Positions 26,252 to 35,248 of a DNA stretch of 64,000 nucleotides are shown here, one piece after another. Each line of letters starts with the position of its first letter. Within the stretch, counting starts at the first letter, position 1. The notes below the pieces were generated by a model that was not told where the DNA came from, did not search any database, and worked only from the letters and a program-made list of their open reading frames with translations. Source of the stretch: Vannielia litorea (GTDB lineage: Bacteria; Pseudomonadota; Alphaproteobacteria; Rhodobacterales; Rhodobacteraceae); contig NZ_JAHVJR010000001.1 in NCBI RefSeq assembly GCF_019801175.1, positions 2,728,001 to 2,792,000 of the forward strand, written 5' to 3'. Both the position numbers and the translations under genes were made by a program.

Positions 26252-26273
26252 GGCCGGGCGGGAACGGGGGCGG

Positions 26274-26663
26274 TCAGGCCTTTGGTCGCCCGAGATACAG
26301 GATTGTCAGGATGAACCAGAGACCGGCGATCATGGCGGTCTGCGCCCAATAGGGCCAGGTGGACCGGTCCTCCGAGAGCACCGAAGCCAGGGCCTCCGAC
26401 ATATTGACGGACGCGAGGCCGAGGGCAGTTGCCCCCAGAACGGCCAGGGCGATGGGGACGAGTTTGATATCCCGGGAGGCCGCGTAAAACAGGCCGACGT
26501 AGCTAAGGACTGCGAAGGAAATGATCTTGTCCTGGTAGGCGTAGAAGGGCGTGTCGTAATAGACGAAGAGAATGGGCACTTTGAGACCGAAGAAATGCGC
26601 AATCGCCATGCAGACGAAATAGGCGGTAAGCGCAAGGAGGCCGAAACGCAGGGTTTGGGGCAT
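26274..26663 (-). CDS. four-helix membrane protein of unknown function
   Basis: A 129-residue protein with about four hydrophobic helices (about residues 6-30, 45-65, 70-92, 105-125). I know no family for it. It contains FYAYQDKIISFAVLSY in the second segment and ends in YLGRPKA. It is the last leftward gene after the RraA-like gene with a 114-bp gap, so it may or may not belong to the large SnoaL/ABC operon. It converges with the pirin gene 22 bp away. Confidence 0.72.
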   Translation of the reverse strand: MPQTLRFGLLALTAYFVCMAIAHFFGLKVPILFVYYDTPFYAYQDKIISFAVLSYVGLFYAASRDIKLVPIALAVLGATALGLASVNMSEALASVLSEDRSTWPYWAQTAMIAGLWFILTILYLGRPKA

Positions 26664-26777
26664 GAGTGGTTCCGTGGGTTGGAGATTTGCGGTCAGGGCT
26701 GCGAGGGACGGCTACCGGAGGGATGGGGTTGAAGGCTGACGGGGGGCGCCTCGAAGGATAGCGTGGCTCCGACGCGT

Positions 26778-27473
26778 TCAGGTCCGCGCTTTCTCGAAGG
26801 CTGACCATGCGGCCTCGAAGGTTTCGAAGTCGAAGCCAGGGGCGCGGGCGGCGTCCAGGACGATGGCTTCGGTTTTCTGCATCTTGGCGATCGCGGCGGC
26901 GATGGAGGCGATGTAGGGCTCGGGGATGACCAGCGCGCCGTGACGGTCGGCGTGGACAAGGTCGCCGTCGGCGATGGTCATGCCGAAGACGGTGACGGGT
27001 GTGCCGATCTCGCGGACATGGACGAAGGCGTGCGAGGGGCCGATGGAGCCGGCCAGGACCGGGTAGCCCTCGGGCAAATCGCCGAGGTCGCGCATTACAC
27101 CGTTCGTCAGCGTGCCGGCGAGCCCGAAGCCCTTGTGGACGTTGGTGTTGATCTCGCCCCAGAAGGCGCCGACCGCGTTTTCGCCATCGAGATCTTCGAC
27201 CACGGCCAAGGCCGGGCGCGGGCCGGTGGCCATGTGGCGGTAATAGTCCATCCGGCGGGCCTTGATCACCTCGGGCGCCTCCTCGGGCGGGGCGATGGCG
27301 GCGATCTTGGCGGTGCGGGCACGGCCCACGAGGGCACCGGCGGTTTGGTCGCTGCTGAGAATTGTTCCACGGGTGTAACGGTCAAACCCGCGTTTGCCTT
27401 CAATGACTTCGATGGCGTTGCAGACTGTGGGGGTGTCGACCTTTCGCAGCCGGTCTAGGGTCTCGGGGGTCAT
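26778..27473 (-). CDS. RraA-like / 4-hydroxy-4-methyl-2-oxoglutarate aldolase family protein
   Basis: A 231-residue protein of the RraA/HMG-aldolase superfamily, whose enzymatic members cleave 4-hydroxy-2-oxo acids to pyruvate with a divalent metal. The active-site strand reads AGTLTNGVMRDLGDLPEGYPV (about residues 114-134), with Arg-Asp retained but Asn where aldolases usually have Asp. IADGDLVHADRHGALVIP (about 165-182) is the second signature. TPTVCNAIE lies at the N-terminus. It overlaps the hydrolase stop (ATGA). In this catabolic operon an aldolase that makes pyruvate is the natural reading; RNase E inhibition (true RraA) is less likely. Confidence 0.88.
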   Translation of the reverse strand: MTPETLDRLRKVDTPTVCNAIEVIEGKRGFDRYTRGTILSSDQTAGALVGRARTAKIAAIAPPEEAPEVIKARRMDYYRHMATGPRPALAVVEDLDGENAVGAFWGEINTNVHKGFGLAGTLTNGVMRDLGDLPEGYPVLAGSIGPSHAFVHVREIGTPVTVFGMTIADGDLVHADRHGALVIPEPYIASIAAAIAKMQKTEAIVLDAARAPGFDFETFEAAWSAFEKART

Positions 27474-28171
27474 AGGGTCTCCAGCCAGCGGGCGAGGGCC
27501 GCGTTGGTCTCGTAGGGGCGTTCGAGGGTAGTGAGGTGTCCGGCGTGTTCGACGATCTCGAGTGTCGAGCCGGGAATGAGCGCGTGCATCAGTTGGTGGC
27601 GCTCGACGGGGCAGAGCCTGTCATGCCTGCCGCAGAGCACGAGCGAGGGCATCGAGAGCGCCTTCAGCGTGCCGGTCTGGTCGGGGCGGTCGCGGAGCGC
27701 GATGGACTGGTTGGTGAAGGCCTGCTGCCCGAGGTCCAGCGCCATGCGCCGGCAAAGATCGGGCAAATCGGGCGTGGCCGCTTCATCCGCGAGATAATGG
27801 GGGATCATCTCCTCTGTCATCACCGCGGCGAGGCCGTTGTTATGAACCCGCTCGATCTGTGGCGCCCGGCCTGCCTGCTTCTCCGGCAGTTCGGCCAGCG
27901 GGTTGGTATCGAGCAGCGCCAGCCCTGCGAGCCGCTCGGGCGCTTGGCGGGCCACCTCCATCGCGACGATCCCGCCCATCGAGAGGCCGCCGATCGCAAA
28001 CCGCTCTGGGGCCTCGGAGAGAACCGCGGCGGCGAGGACTTGCATGGTGCAGGCCCCCGTCAGATCTGGCACGATCACCTCGCGCGCCTGACCGAACGCC
28101 GCGATTTGCGGCGCGAAGAGACGCGCATCGCACATCATTCCGGGCAGGAGCACGAGAGGTGTGGCGGACAT
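27470..28171 (-). CDS. alpha/beta fold hydrolase
   Basis: A 233-residue soluble hydrolase. The oxyanion region LLPGMMCDARLF is near the start (about residues 7-18), the nucleophile Ser is in IGGLSMGGIVAME (about 61-73), Asp in CGRHDRLCPV (about 178-187) and His in VEHAGHLTTLE (about 205-215). I chose the ATG at 28171, 8 bp after the cupin stop, since longer starts lie inside that gene. Automatic annotation would probably say pimeloyl-ACP methyl ester esterase-like. In this operon it may hydrolyse a lactone or ester intermediate. Confidence 0.88.
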   Translation of the reverse strand: MSATPLVLLPGMMCDARLFAPQIAAFGQAREVIVPDLTGACTMQVLAAAVLSEAPERFAIGGLSMGGIVAMEVARQAPERLAGLALLDTNPLAELPEKQAGRAPQIERVHNNGLAAVMTEEMIPHYLADEAATPDLPDLCRRMALDLGQQAFTNQSIALRDRPDQTGTLKALSMPSLVLCGRHDRLCPVERHQLMHALIPGSTLEIVEHAGHLTTLERPYETNAALARWLETL

Positions 28172-28179
28172 GGGAGGCG

Positions 28180-29145
28180 TCAGCCTTTCCAGCTCGGGCC
28201 AGCCGGATCGGCGGTGCCGATGATGTGGTAGAGTGCGGCCTCGCCGGTCATCGACGGCACGGCGGAATGGGCGAGGTTCTCGGGCACCGACATGGTATCG
28301 CCCGGTGCCAGCGTGGCCGAACCGCCCTCCCAGCTCACCTTCCAATGGCCGGTGACGGGCATCAGGACGGAGGGCTTGTCATGGCTGTGTTTGCGCTCTG
28401 TCGCCGAACCGCGGGTGATGAAGTCGACCTCGAAGCCCGGCTTGTCACGCAGCAGGCCGGTTTCGCCGATCACCTTGCAGGGCTTGCGGTCGGCCAGCGC
28501 GACCATGTCCCAGTAGCGGGCGACGTGGTTGGGGAGCACCTCTGCTGTGGTCGGCTCGGGGCGCTTGGCCAGCTCGGCCTCGGACATCACCGGCATCGGC
28601 TTGACGCCGTCGGGGAGGCGCTGCTGTTTCTTGCTGTCGTAGAGCTTGCCGTTCTCGCCCAGCACGAGGCCGTGGTCGGCGGCGTCCTCGATCACCTGCG
28701 GCGCCCACATGACACCGCCGCCGGCATCATCGCCGCCAAGGATGGCCATGATCATTCCGTAGTCGGTGCCGATGTTCTCGAAGCCGCGGAAGATGCCAGT
28801 AGGGATGTTGAAGATATCGCCGGGCTCCAGCGTGACCTCGCCGGCGTCGCCCCAGCGGCCCCAGAAGAACCGCCAGCGGCCGGACAGCACGAAAAAGGCC
28901 TCTGCCGTGTGGTGATCGTGCAGCGAGTTTCGGCACTTGGGCGGTTGGCCTGCGGCGCCGATGTTGAAGCCGTGCGGGATCGAGATGTGCACGTGCTGGT
29001 CGGGGCTTTCGGACACCCCTCCACCGATGATGGTGAAATTCTCCTTCTGGTCGGAGCCGGGCGTGTGGGCGTCGATGAAGGCGGTCTTGCAGGGTTGCAG
29101 GTCGCCGTAGCGGACGATGCGGGATTCGATCTCTTGCGGGGTCAT
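28180..29145 (-). CDS. bicupin domain protein
   Basis: A 321-residue protein with two cupin modules. The first has SLHDHHTAEAFFVLSG with several metal-binding His and the Glu (about residues 74-89), and GDIFNIPTGIFRGFENIG. The second has ATERKHSHDKPSVLMPVTGHW (about 240-260) and GDTMSVPENLAHSAV. Overall it resembles gentisate-dioxygenase-like bicupins, but enzymatic function is not established. The ATG at 29145 overlaps the stop of a possible 47-codon ORF upstream (ATGA). It is followed 8 bp later by the alpha/beta hydrolase in the SnoaL/ABC operon. Confidence 0.85.
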   Translation of the reverse strand: MTPQEIESRIVRYGDLQPCKTAFIDAHTPGSDQKENFTIIGGGVSESPDQHVHISIPHGFNIGAAGQPPKCRNSLHDHHTAEAFFVLSGRWRFFWGRWGDAGEVTLEPGDIFNIPTGIFRGFENIGTDYGMIMAILGGDDAGGGVMWAPQVIEDAADHGLVLGENGKLYDSKKQQRLPDGVKPMPVMSEAELAKRPEPTTAEVLPNHVARYWDMVALADRKPCKVIGETGLLRDKPGFEVDFITRGSATERKHSHDKPSVLMPVTGHWKVSWEGGSATLAPGDTMSVPENLAHSAVPSMTGEAALYHIIGTADPAGPSWKG

Positions 29146-29285
29146 CTGTGTGGTCCTTCTGTCTGTATCCGTGGGGTGAGGGCGCGTGGCCCCTGCCCCG
29201 GCGGATGCAGGTTGAGCCGCCGCGCCCGCAGCCCAGCGCGATGCGCGTGAAAGCGCCGCGCGGTTTCTTGCGGGCAAGGCAGCAT
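29142..29285 (-). CDS. possible 47-residue Arg/His-rich small ORF linking two operon genes
   Basis: The apparent 139-bp gap between the SnoaL-like gene and the bicupin gene is an open frame. It starts with an ATG at 29285 that overlaps the SnoaL stop (TGATG) and ends with a TGA that overlaps the bicupin ATG (ATGA). The 47 codons encode a basic peptide starting MLPCPQETARRFHAHRAG with about nine Arg and four His. No homologue is known to me. It may be real, or serve only for translational coupling, or be chance in GC-rich DNA. Confidence 0.3.
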   Translation of the reverse strand: MLPCPQETARRFHAHRAGLRARRLNLHPPGQGPRALTPRIQTEGPHR

Positions 29286-30286
29286 CAGAGGTCGCCCGTC
29301 TGGAGCAGGATCTGCTTCCAGATCGAGGTCTCGTCGTAGAGCGTCCATTCGCGGCGGATGCGGGGCTCACCGCCGACGAGCGCGCCCCATTCGACGTGGC
29401 TGATGCCCAGCACGAAGACCTCTGCGCCGGTAGGCGTGCCGAAGCCGCCCCAGCCTTCATGCTTGCCGTGCATGGTCCAGCGCAGGGCCGAGCGGGGAGG
29501 CATCATCGGATCGTGGCGGCCGATGGTGTGGTGGAGGGTGAACTTCGCGTTGGGGAAGGAGGCGCGGAGGCCCATCCAGAAGCGGTCTGCCCCGTCGAAG
29601 GACAGCGTATCAAGCCCGCCGGGGTAGTAGAGGTTGGCGCCGCGGTCGTAGGCCTCGGGGATCACGGTGAAATCGGCATTCATGATGCGGGTGAGCACAT
29701 CGGCGTGGCGCTCGCCCCATTCGCTTTGATTGCCGCTGCCTTTGTAGGGGCCTTCGACATCATTGGCGGGGGTGTAGGGTTTGACGCAATGCTCCGGCCC
29801 GCCTTCGCGGGCGATCAGATCGCGGGCGTAGTCCTTGGGCTCCCAGCCGAGTTGGCGGACGATGGCACCCTGGTCGCGGATCAGCCACTCGTCGTCGATG
29901 GCGTTGTTCCGGGCGTGGCAGTCGGCGAGGATGCGGTAGTGCAACTGCTTGCCGGTGGGCGCGCCGTAGACGCCCGGGTTGATGTGGGTGGCGGTGGAAT
30001 GCAGCCGGTGGCTGGAGAGCATCCCCTCCTCCGGAGTGCCGGACCAGATCACGTCTTCACCAAAAAGGGTTCGATCGGGAAACTCGGCCAGCGTTGCCAT
30101 GGTGGCCGCGATGACGCCTTGGTTGCCGACGACGACGGAGGCGGGCGAGCGCACCACGATATCGGGCGCGTAATAGTCGTGCAGCGTGGCGATGCCACGG
30201 TCTTCCCATATCTCCTTGGTGATCCCGATGATGTAATCGGGGAAGTCACGGAACTTGGGGTCGAAGCCTTGCATCGGGGCAGTCAT
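29285..30286 (-). CDS. SnoaL/NTF2-like (ester cyclase-type) protein, double domain
   Basis: A 333-residue protein made of two NTF2-like cone domains (about residues 10-150 and 190-330). Domain 1 contains EIWEDRGIATLHDYYAPDIV and domain 2 contains MNADFTVIPEAYDRGANLYYPGG, each with the helix-plus-sheet pattern of SnoaL/ester cyclases. Such domains host isomerases, cyclases and hydratases, or only bind small molecules. It is more divergent than the three other double-domain members of this locus. The ATG at 30286 overlaps the lacI stop (ATGA). The role in the pathway is unknown. Confidence 0.83.
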   Translation of the reverse strand: MTAPMQGFDPKFRDFPDYIIGITKEIWEDRGIATLHDYYAPDIVVRSPASVVVGNQGVIAATMATLAEFPDRTLFGEDVIWSGTPEEGMLSSHRLHSTATHINPGVYGAPTGKQLHYRILADCHARNNAIDDEWLIRDQGAIVRQLGWEPKDYARDLIAREGGPEHCVKPYTPANDVEGPYKGSGNQSEWGERHADVLTRIMNADFTVIPEAYDRGANLYYPGGLDTLSFDGADRFWMGLRASFPNAKFTLHHTIGRHDPMMPPRSALRWTMHGKHEGWGGFGTPTGAEVFVLGISHVEWGALVGGEPRIRREWTLYDETSIWKQILLQTGDL

Positions 30287-31314
30287 GTGCGGGTCCATCC
30301 TTGGGGTATTCGGGCCGAGCCGCGCACGATGAGCGGCGCGTCGATGGCGACCATGCGGGCCTCGGCTGTGTCGGGGGTGTCGATGTGGGCGAGCAGCGCC
30401 TTGACGGTCTCTTCCACCATCAGGTTGGCGCGCTGGCGCACGGTGGTGAGGTTGTAGGCGAGCCAAGCGGCGGGGGGCACGTCATCGTAGCCCACCACCG
30501 AAACGTCGCCGGGCACGGAGAGGCCCAGCTCGAAGCGGATCACATCCATCACGGCAAAGGCCATGTGGTCGTTGGCGATGAACACGGCGTCGGGGCGCTT
30601 GCCCGGGTCGGCGAACATCTCACGGGCGGCGGTGCGGGCGGTGTCGACCTCGTAATTGCCTACGGCGCGGGTGAAGAGCTCCTGCCCGCCCGCCTTCAGC
30701 CCCTCGAGAAAGCCTTGCTCACGGTCACGCTGGGTGGAGGCGCCTTCCCATCCGGCGATGTAGCCGATCCGCGTGTGCCCGCCGGCCAGAAGGAACTCGG
30801 CCACCTGACGCCCGCCCGAGAGATTGTCGGAGGTGACTGCGCTCAGGCCTTCGCCTTCCTCGTAGCGGTTGAATAGCACCACCGGCACGCCAGCTTTATC
30901 GCAGCGTTCGGCAAGGTCGGAGGACATGGCGATGGAGGCCAGCACGATGCCATCGACCTGATAGTCGAGGATCTCCTCGACCACGCTGTCGATGTTGCCC
31001 TTGGTCTGCGAGGCCATGAAAACCAGCACATGATAGCCTTGGGCCTGCAGTGCGTTGGAGAGCTTTTCGAGCGCCTCGGGGTAGAAGTAGTTCTCGAGAT
31101 AGGCGACCACGAGACCGATGATCCGGCTCTTGCCGGAGACCATCGCGCGGGCGAGCACGTTGGGCCGGTATCCGAGTTCATCCGCAGCCTTGCGGACCTT
31201 GTCGATGGTCTTTTGCGAGGCGGAGGCGCCCGGTGTGAACACCCGGCTCACCGCCGACTGGCTCACACCCGCCTTGCGGGCCACGTCGAGTGAGGTCACC
31301 TTGCTATCTGTCAT
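30283..31314 (-). CDS. LacI family transcriptional regulator
   Basis: A 343-residue LacI regulator. The N-terminal HTH is SLDVARKAGVSQSAVSRVFT (about residues 8-27), with a hinge helix in VLARAMVSGKSRIIGLVV. The periplasmic-binding-protein-like domain follows (about 60-335; VDGIVLASIAMSS, FIANDHMAFAVMDVI, VSVVGYDDVPPAAW). It is embedded in the operon it presumably controls, overlapping the gene before it by 11 bp and the SnoaL gene after it by ATGA. Two LacI-type operators lie in the operon promoter at 40791-40861. The effector is presumably the imported sugar-like substrate or an intermediate. Confidence 0.95.
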   Translation of the reverse strand: MTDSKVTSLDVARKAGVSQSAVSRVFTPGASASQKTIDKVRKAADELGYRPNVLARAMVSGKSRIIGLVVAYLENYFYPEALEKLSNALQAQGYHVLVFMASQTKGNIDSVVEEILDYQVDGIVLASIAMSSDLAERCDKAGVPVVLFNRYEEGEGLSAVTSDNLSGGRQVAEFLLAGGHTRIGYIAGWEGASTQRDREQGFLEGLKAGGQELFTRAVGNYEVDTARTAAREMFADPGKRPDAVFIANDHMAFAVMDVIRFELGLSVPGDVSVVGYDDVPPAAWLAYNLTTVRQRANLMVEETVKALLAHIDTPDTAEARMVAIDAPLIVRGSARIPQGWTRT

Positions 31315-31582
31315 TGCCCGCCCTCAACCTGTCTGCCAGTTCCATTGCCATGCCGACGCCTATGGCAAAGCCGTCGCCTGCGGGAAAGGGCGTGATCGAC
31401 CAGTGGCCGTTCTGCCAGTGCCGCCCGATCAGCGTGATCGCCTTCAGCAGGTCCAGCTCGGCCAGCCGGCGGCGCAGCACGTAGCGCACCTCGGAGGGCA
31501 TTTGCTGCCAGAGGCGTTCGGCGGTGGCCTCGACCTCGGTCGGGGTCTGCTTTGGCTGGGGCTGGTTCATCGCGTGCATCAT
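31304..31582 (-). CDS. small hypothetical protein between SDR and LacI genes
   Basis: A 92-residue soluble protein of unknown function. Helical segments include TEVEATAERLWQQMPSEVRY and VLRRRLAELDLLKAITLIG, then a short beta-like segment GHWSITPFPAGDGFAIGVG and a final helix. Two adjacent ATGs (31582, 31579) overlap the SDR stop (TGATGATG), and its own stop lies 11 bp inside the lacI gene. The strong coupling on both sides supports a real gene. I see no catalytic motif and no clear family. Confidence 0.65.
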   Translation of the reverse strand: MMHAMNQPQPKQTPTEVEATAERLWQQMPSEVRYVLRRRLAELDLLKAITLIGRHWQNGHWSITPFPAGDGFAIGVGMAMELADRLRAGNDR

Positions 31583-32346
31583 CAGTCCGCCGTCCAGCCG
31601 CCATCGACCATCAGGGCGGTGCCGGTGATGAGGCTGGCGGCATCGGAGGCCAGAAACACGGCGGCGCCCATGATGTCTTCGACCTCGCCCACGCGGCCGA
31701 GCTTGATCTTCTCTTCCACCCATGCGCGGCGTTCGGGACGATCGAAGGTTTGCCGGGTGAGCGGGGTGATGATGAAGGTGGGGCAGATGGTGTTGACGCG
31801 GATGCCCTTTGGCCCCCATTCGATTGCCATCGACTTGGTGAAGCCCTCCACCGCGTGCTTGGTGGCAGAATAGACCGCGCGGTCGACCCCGCCCACCTTG
31901 GCCATCTGGCTGGAGATGGTGATCAGCGAGCCGGGGCGACCCGCCTCCGCCAGCCCGCGCGCCACCGCGCGCGTGAGAAAATAGGCGCCCTTCACGTTGA
32001 GGCCGGTGGCTGCATCGAAATCCGCCTCGGTGGTTTCGAGCGCGGGGCTGTGGATCGCGAGGCCTGCGGAGTTGATCAGAATGTCGAAGGGGCCGTTTGC
32101 GGCCACGGCCGCCTCGGTCGCCGGGACATCGGCAACATCGAGGCTAAGGGCCGTGGCCGCATGGCCGCGGGCCTTCAGCGCGTCCTCCAGCGCCTCCAGC
32201 TTTGCGGCCGTCCTTGCGGCCAGCACTACCTCGGCCCCGTGCTCGGCCAACGCCACAGCGCAGGCCTGCCCGATGCCCGAGGAGGCGCCCGCCACGAGCG
32301 CGCGCTTTCCGTCCAGCCGGAAGGAGGGCGTGCGCGGCAGGTCCAT
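31582..32346 (-). CDS. SDR family NAD(P)-dependent oxidoreductase
   Basis: A 254-residue short-chain dehydrogenase. The cofactor motif is VAGASSGIGQA (TGxxxGxG form, about residues 18-28), the NSAG motif is ILINSAGLA (about 89-97), and the catalytic Ser-Tyr-Lys are in ITISSQMAKVGG and AVYSATKHAVEG (about 141-167). ARTAAKLE after the second strand lacks an acidic residue at the usual NAD-selective position, suggesting NADP(H), tentatively. The ATG at 32346 overlaps the SnoaL stop (TGATG); a GTG three bases earlier is possible. It probably oxidises a hydroxyl of the substrate of this operon. Confidence 0.93.
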   Translation of the reverse strand: MDLPRTPSFRLDGKRALVAGASSGIGQACAVALAEHGAEVVLAARTAAKLEALEDALKARGHAATALSLDVADVPATEAAVAANGPFDILINSAGLAIHSPALETTEADFDAATGLNVKGAYFLTRAVARGLAEAGRPGSLITISSQMAKVGGVDRAVYSATKHAVEGFTKSMAIEWGPKGIRVNTICPTFIITPLTRQTFDRPERRAWVEEKIKLGRVGEVEDIMGAAVFLASDAASLITGTALMVDGGWTAD

Positions 32347-33398
32347 CACACGTCTCCCACCGGAAAGGCGATGCGACCGGGGACCCGCACCTTGTTGAAT
32401 TCACGCAGGCGGGCGAACACGTCGACCCCGAGCTGACGGTAGGCGTCGAGGATATCGACCATCACCCAGTTCTCGCGGATCTTGCCATTCTCGAGCCGCC
32501 AGAAATCGAGCGAGCGCATGGTGATCTTCTTGCCGGAGGGGGCAATGCCCATCCAGCCATCGTGGGTCACGGTCTGGATCATGTCGGGCCAGCCGGTGAC
32601 AGCGGCGTAGTCGCCATCTCCGAAGAAGTGGTAGGTGATTTCATCCACATATTGGCCGCGGTCGGGCATGCCGTTGAGAAACGGGATCTGGTGCCAGTTG
32701 CGAAAGCCCGCAATACCCCGGCCGGTGCCAATGCCTGCCGGGCCATACCAGTTCATCCGGTCGTGCCAGAAGCGCGGCATCTCCATCACCTCCGGCCCGC
32801 CTTTGGACGGGTGGCGCTTCATGTGCTCCAGCATGGTGATGATGTGCTGCTGCGAGGCGCGGGATTTTTCCGCGTTCCACGGGCCGGGCACCATGCCATC
32901 GAGTGTGGCGGGGCCGGGGATGCAGAACTCGAGGCCGAGCGAGGGCGCCATCGGCCAGGCGTTGGCCTGCATCATCACCTCGGGGATGTCCCACAGCGTC
33001 TGGATCTCCACGACCTTGCCACCCTCGAAGCGGTAGAACTCGTGAAAGCGCATGTGGGTGAGGTGGCCGGTCGGAGGAATATCGAGCCACGGCCCGACAA
33101 AGGTGCCGAAGTAGTGGCCACCGCAGCCGACCCAGTTCGCACCATCTTCATCCGGCCCGCCCATCACGATCCAGTCCCGGCGCTCGAGGTCGGGCATGGC
33201 ATCGAAAAGGGGCGCGTAGCAGGCATCGTAAAAGGCCTGCGGGCCGGTGAAGTCGCCGAAGGGGTGCGGCATGTGAATGACCGCATCCGGGGCGATCACC
33301 GCATCCAGCGCGGCGCGCACCTTGGCCTCGTCGAACTCCGACATGGCCGCGCGGAGCGGCGCGAGGGCCGCCTTGTTGGATGTGTGGGTATCGGTCAT
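32346..33398 (-). CDS. SnoaL/NTF2-like protein, double domain
   Basis: A 350-residue protein with two NTF2-like domains. Domain 1 (about 15-160) has [20 protein letters not shown] and ends with the block [19 protein letters not shown] then [18 protein letters not shown]. Domain 2 (about 200-330) has [20 protein letters not shown] and ends with [20 protein letters not shown] then [13 protein letters not shown]. The same blocks occur in the genes at 35373-36392 and 40877-41878, so these are paralogues. It overlaps the HisD-like and SDR genes at its two ends (ATGA, TGATG). The function is unknown; an isomerase or hydratase step is plausible. Confidence 0.85.
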   Translation of the reverse strand: MTDTHTSNKAALAPLRAAMSEFDEAKVRAALDAVIAPDAVIHMPHPFGDFTGPQAFYDACYAPLFDAMPDLERRDWIVMGGPDEDGANWVGCGGHYFGTFVGPWLDIPPTGHLTHMRFHEFYRFEGGKVVEIQTLWDIPEVMMQANAWPMAPSLGLEFCIPGPATLDGMVPGPWNAEKSRASQQHIITMLEHMKRHPSKGGPEVMEMPRFWHDRMNWYGPAGIGTGRGIAGFRNWHQIPFLNGMPDRGQYVDEITYHFFGDGDYAAVTGWPDMIQTVTHDGWMGIAPSGKKITMRSLDFWRLENGKIRENWVMVDILDAYRQLGVDVFARLREFNKVRVPGRIAFPVGDV

Positions 33399-34705
33399 TC
33401 TGCGGCCACTCCGTAGGGCACGTTCTGTCCGCCGTAGCGGCGGACGCGGATGTTGCATTGTTCGGCATGGCCGACGAAGCCCTCGAGCATGCAAAGGCGA
33501 GAGCCGTATGCGCCGATCATGGCTGCGGCTTCATCCGTTGTTACCCGCTGATAGCTGTGGGTTTTCAGGAACTTGCCCACCCAGAGCCCGCCGGTGTAGC
33601 GGCCCGCCTGCTTGGTCGGGAGGGTGTGGTTGGTGCCGATCACCTTGTCGCCGTTGGCCACGTTGGTGCGCGGGCCAAGAAACAGCGCGCCGTAGCTGTG
33701 CATGTGCTCGAGATACCAATCGTCGCGGTCGGTCATCACCTGCACGTGCTCATAGGCCATCTCGTTGGCGACGCGCAGCATCTCGTCGTGGTCTTCGCAG
33801 AGGATGATGTCGCCGTAGTCGCGCCAGGAGGCGGCGGCGGTTTCGGCGGTGGGCAGGATCTGTAGCAGCCGGTCGATCTCGGCCAGCGTCGCCTCGGCCA
33901 GCTTGCGCGAGGTGGTGATCATCGCGGCAGGGGAGTTGTAACCGTGCTCGGCCTGACCCAGCAGGTCGGTGGCGCAAAGCGCGGCGTCGACTGTTTCGTC
34001 GGCAATCACCATCGTCTCGGTCGGACCGGCGAAGAGGTCGATCCCGACGCGGCCGTAGAGCTGGCGCTTGGCCTCGGCCACGAAGGCATTGCCGGGGCCG
34101 ACGAGCATGTGCACCGGATCGATCGTTTCGGTGCCCAGCGCCATCGCGCCGATCGCCTGAATGCCGCCCAGCGCGTAGATCTCATGCGCCCCGCCGAGGT
34201 GCATGGCGGCGATGACCGCCGGGTTGGGCTCGCCCTTGAAGGGCGCGGTGGCGGCCACGATGCGCGGCACGCCGGCGACGGTGGCGGTGGCGACCGACAT
34301 ATGCGCCGAGGCGACCATCGGGAATTTGCCGGCGGGCACGTAACAGCCGACGGACTGCACGGGGATGTTCTTGTGGCCGAGAACGACGCCCGGCAGGGTC
34401 TCAACCTCGATATCGGTCATCGAGGCCCGCTGGGCGCGGGCGAAGTTCATCACCTGCTCTTGGGCGAACTTGATGTCTTCCATGTCGCGTGCCGAGACCT
34501 TGGACATCAGCCCTTCGATCTGGCCATCGGTCAGGCGGAAGCCCTCGGGGCTATAGTTGTCGAACTTCTGGCTCATCTCGCGGACGGCGGTATCGCCCCG
34601 CGCTTCGATATCCTTCAGCGCGGCCTCGACCACGCCGCGCACCTTGGCATCATCCTCCGCCCTGTCGGCCTCGGGCTTGCCTCGCTTGAGATATTCCACG
34701 GTCAT
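33395..34705 (-). CDS. histidinol dehydrogenase family protein, catabolic clade
   Basis: A 436-residue HisD-family dehydrogenase, a Zn- and NAD-dependent enzyme type that oxidises an alcohol to an acid in two steps. Family blocks are [18 protein letters not shown] (about residues 118-135), [20 protein letters not shown] (about 202-221), [29 protein letters not shown] (about 248-264) and [17 protein letters not shown] then [12 protein letters not shown] (about 359-388). No other his gene is nearby and the context is catabolic, so it probably acts on another diol or alcohol, as the HisD-like sulfopropanediol dehydrogenase HpsN does. Which substrate is not known. Confidence 0.9.
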   Translation of the reverse strand: MTVEYLKRGKPEADRAEDDAKVRGVVEAALKDIEARGDTAVREMSQKFDNYSPEGFRLTDGQIEGLMSKVSARDMEDIKFAQEQVMNFARAQRASMTDIEVETLPGVVLGHKNIPVQSVGCYVPAGKFPMVASAHMSVATATVAGVPRIVAATAPFKGEPNPAVIAAMHLGGAHEIYALGGIQAIGAMALGTETIDPVHMLVGPGNAFVAEAKRQLYGRVGIDLFAGPTETMVIADETVDAALCATDLLGQAEHGYNSPAAMITTSRKLAEATLAEIDRLLQILPTAETAAASWRDYGDIILCEDHDEMLRVANEMAYEHVQVMTDRDDWYLEHMHSYGALFLGPRTNVANGDKVIGTNHTLPTKQAGRYTGGLWVGKFLKTHSYQRVTTDEAAAMIGAYGSRLCMLEGFVGHAEQCNIRVRRYGGQNVPYGVAAE

Positions 34706-34717
34706 CGCTCTTTTCCT

Positions 34718-35248
34718 TCAGTTTGCGGGCCGGGGCGGAACCTTGTCGCCCCGGTCGTAGGCTTCCCAGCCCTCGCCGCCGAACACATCGGTGCCGAGCT
34801 GGGCCAGAACATGGGGGAAATCGACCATCACCCAGTTGTCGGTGATCTTGCCGCCCTCCACTTTCCAAAAATCCATGTACCTGATTTCAATACGCTTTCC
34901 GGTGGGCGCCACACCCATGAAGGGGCCGGAATGGGTGGCCTCCTGCCGCCCGAAGGCGGCGGCCCACTCGCCCATGTAGAGGCGCGCCTCGTCGATGCAG
35001 GTCTTGTCGCTGAAGGCCGCCTGAAACGGGCGCTGCCAGTTGTCATGAAACTCCTGCAGCCCGGTCTTGGTGCCGCAGCCCTCATTGCCCATCCAGCGGA
35101 AGCCCTCGGCAAAGAACTGGCCGATATCGTCGATCCGGTGGTCATTGAGCCCGTCGACCATGCCCTCGATCACGGCGCGGGTCTCGGCTGTCTTGCTCAT
35201 GTCGGTGTCTCTGCTGAGCACCGCCTGTTCGGGTCTGGAACCCTTCAT
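34718..35248 (-). CDS. SnoaL/NTF2-like ester cyclase-type protein, single domain
   Basis: A 176-residue single NTF2-like domain (about 160 residues if started at the internal ATG at 35200). The C-terminal block FWKVEGGKITDNWVMVDFPH then VLAQLGTDVFGG matches the end of the double-domain paralogues of this locus, and GPFMGVAPTGKRIEIRYMDF precedes it. I favour the ATG at 35248, which has AAGGA 8 bp upstream and overlaps the stop of a small upstream ORF (ATGA); the internal start lacks a clear site. It lies 12 bp before the HisD-like gene. Confidence 0.82.
   Translation of the reverse strand: MKGSRPEQAVLSRDTDMSKTAETRAVIEGMVDGLNDHRIDDIGQFFAEGFRWMGNEGCGTKTGLQEFHDNWQRPFQAAFSDKTCIDEARLYMGEWAAAFGRQEATHSGPFMGVAPTGKRIEIRYMDFWKVEGGKITDNWVMVDFPHVLAQLGTDVFGGEGWEAYDRGDKVPPRPAN

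Noticed and set aside
26778..27473. Reading the RraA-like gene as an RNase E regulator
   Set aside because: It is coupled to catabolic genes and keeps the Arg-Asp aldolase residues; a metabolic role is the better fit.
27859..30457. Long rightward frames opposite the hydrolase, bicupin and SnoaL genes
   Set aside because: Antisense shadows of genes with recognisable domains; no signature of their own.
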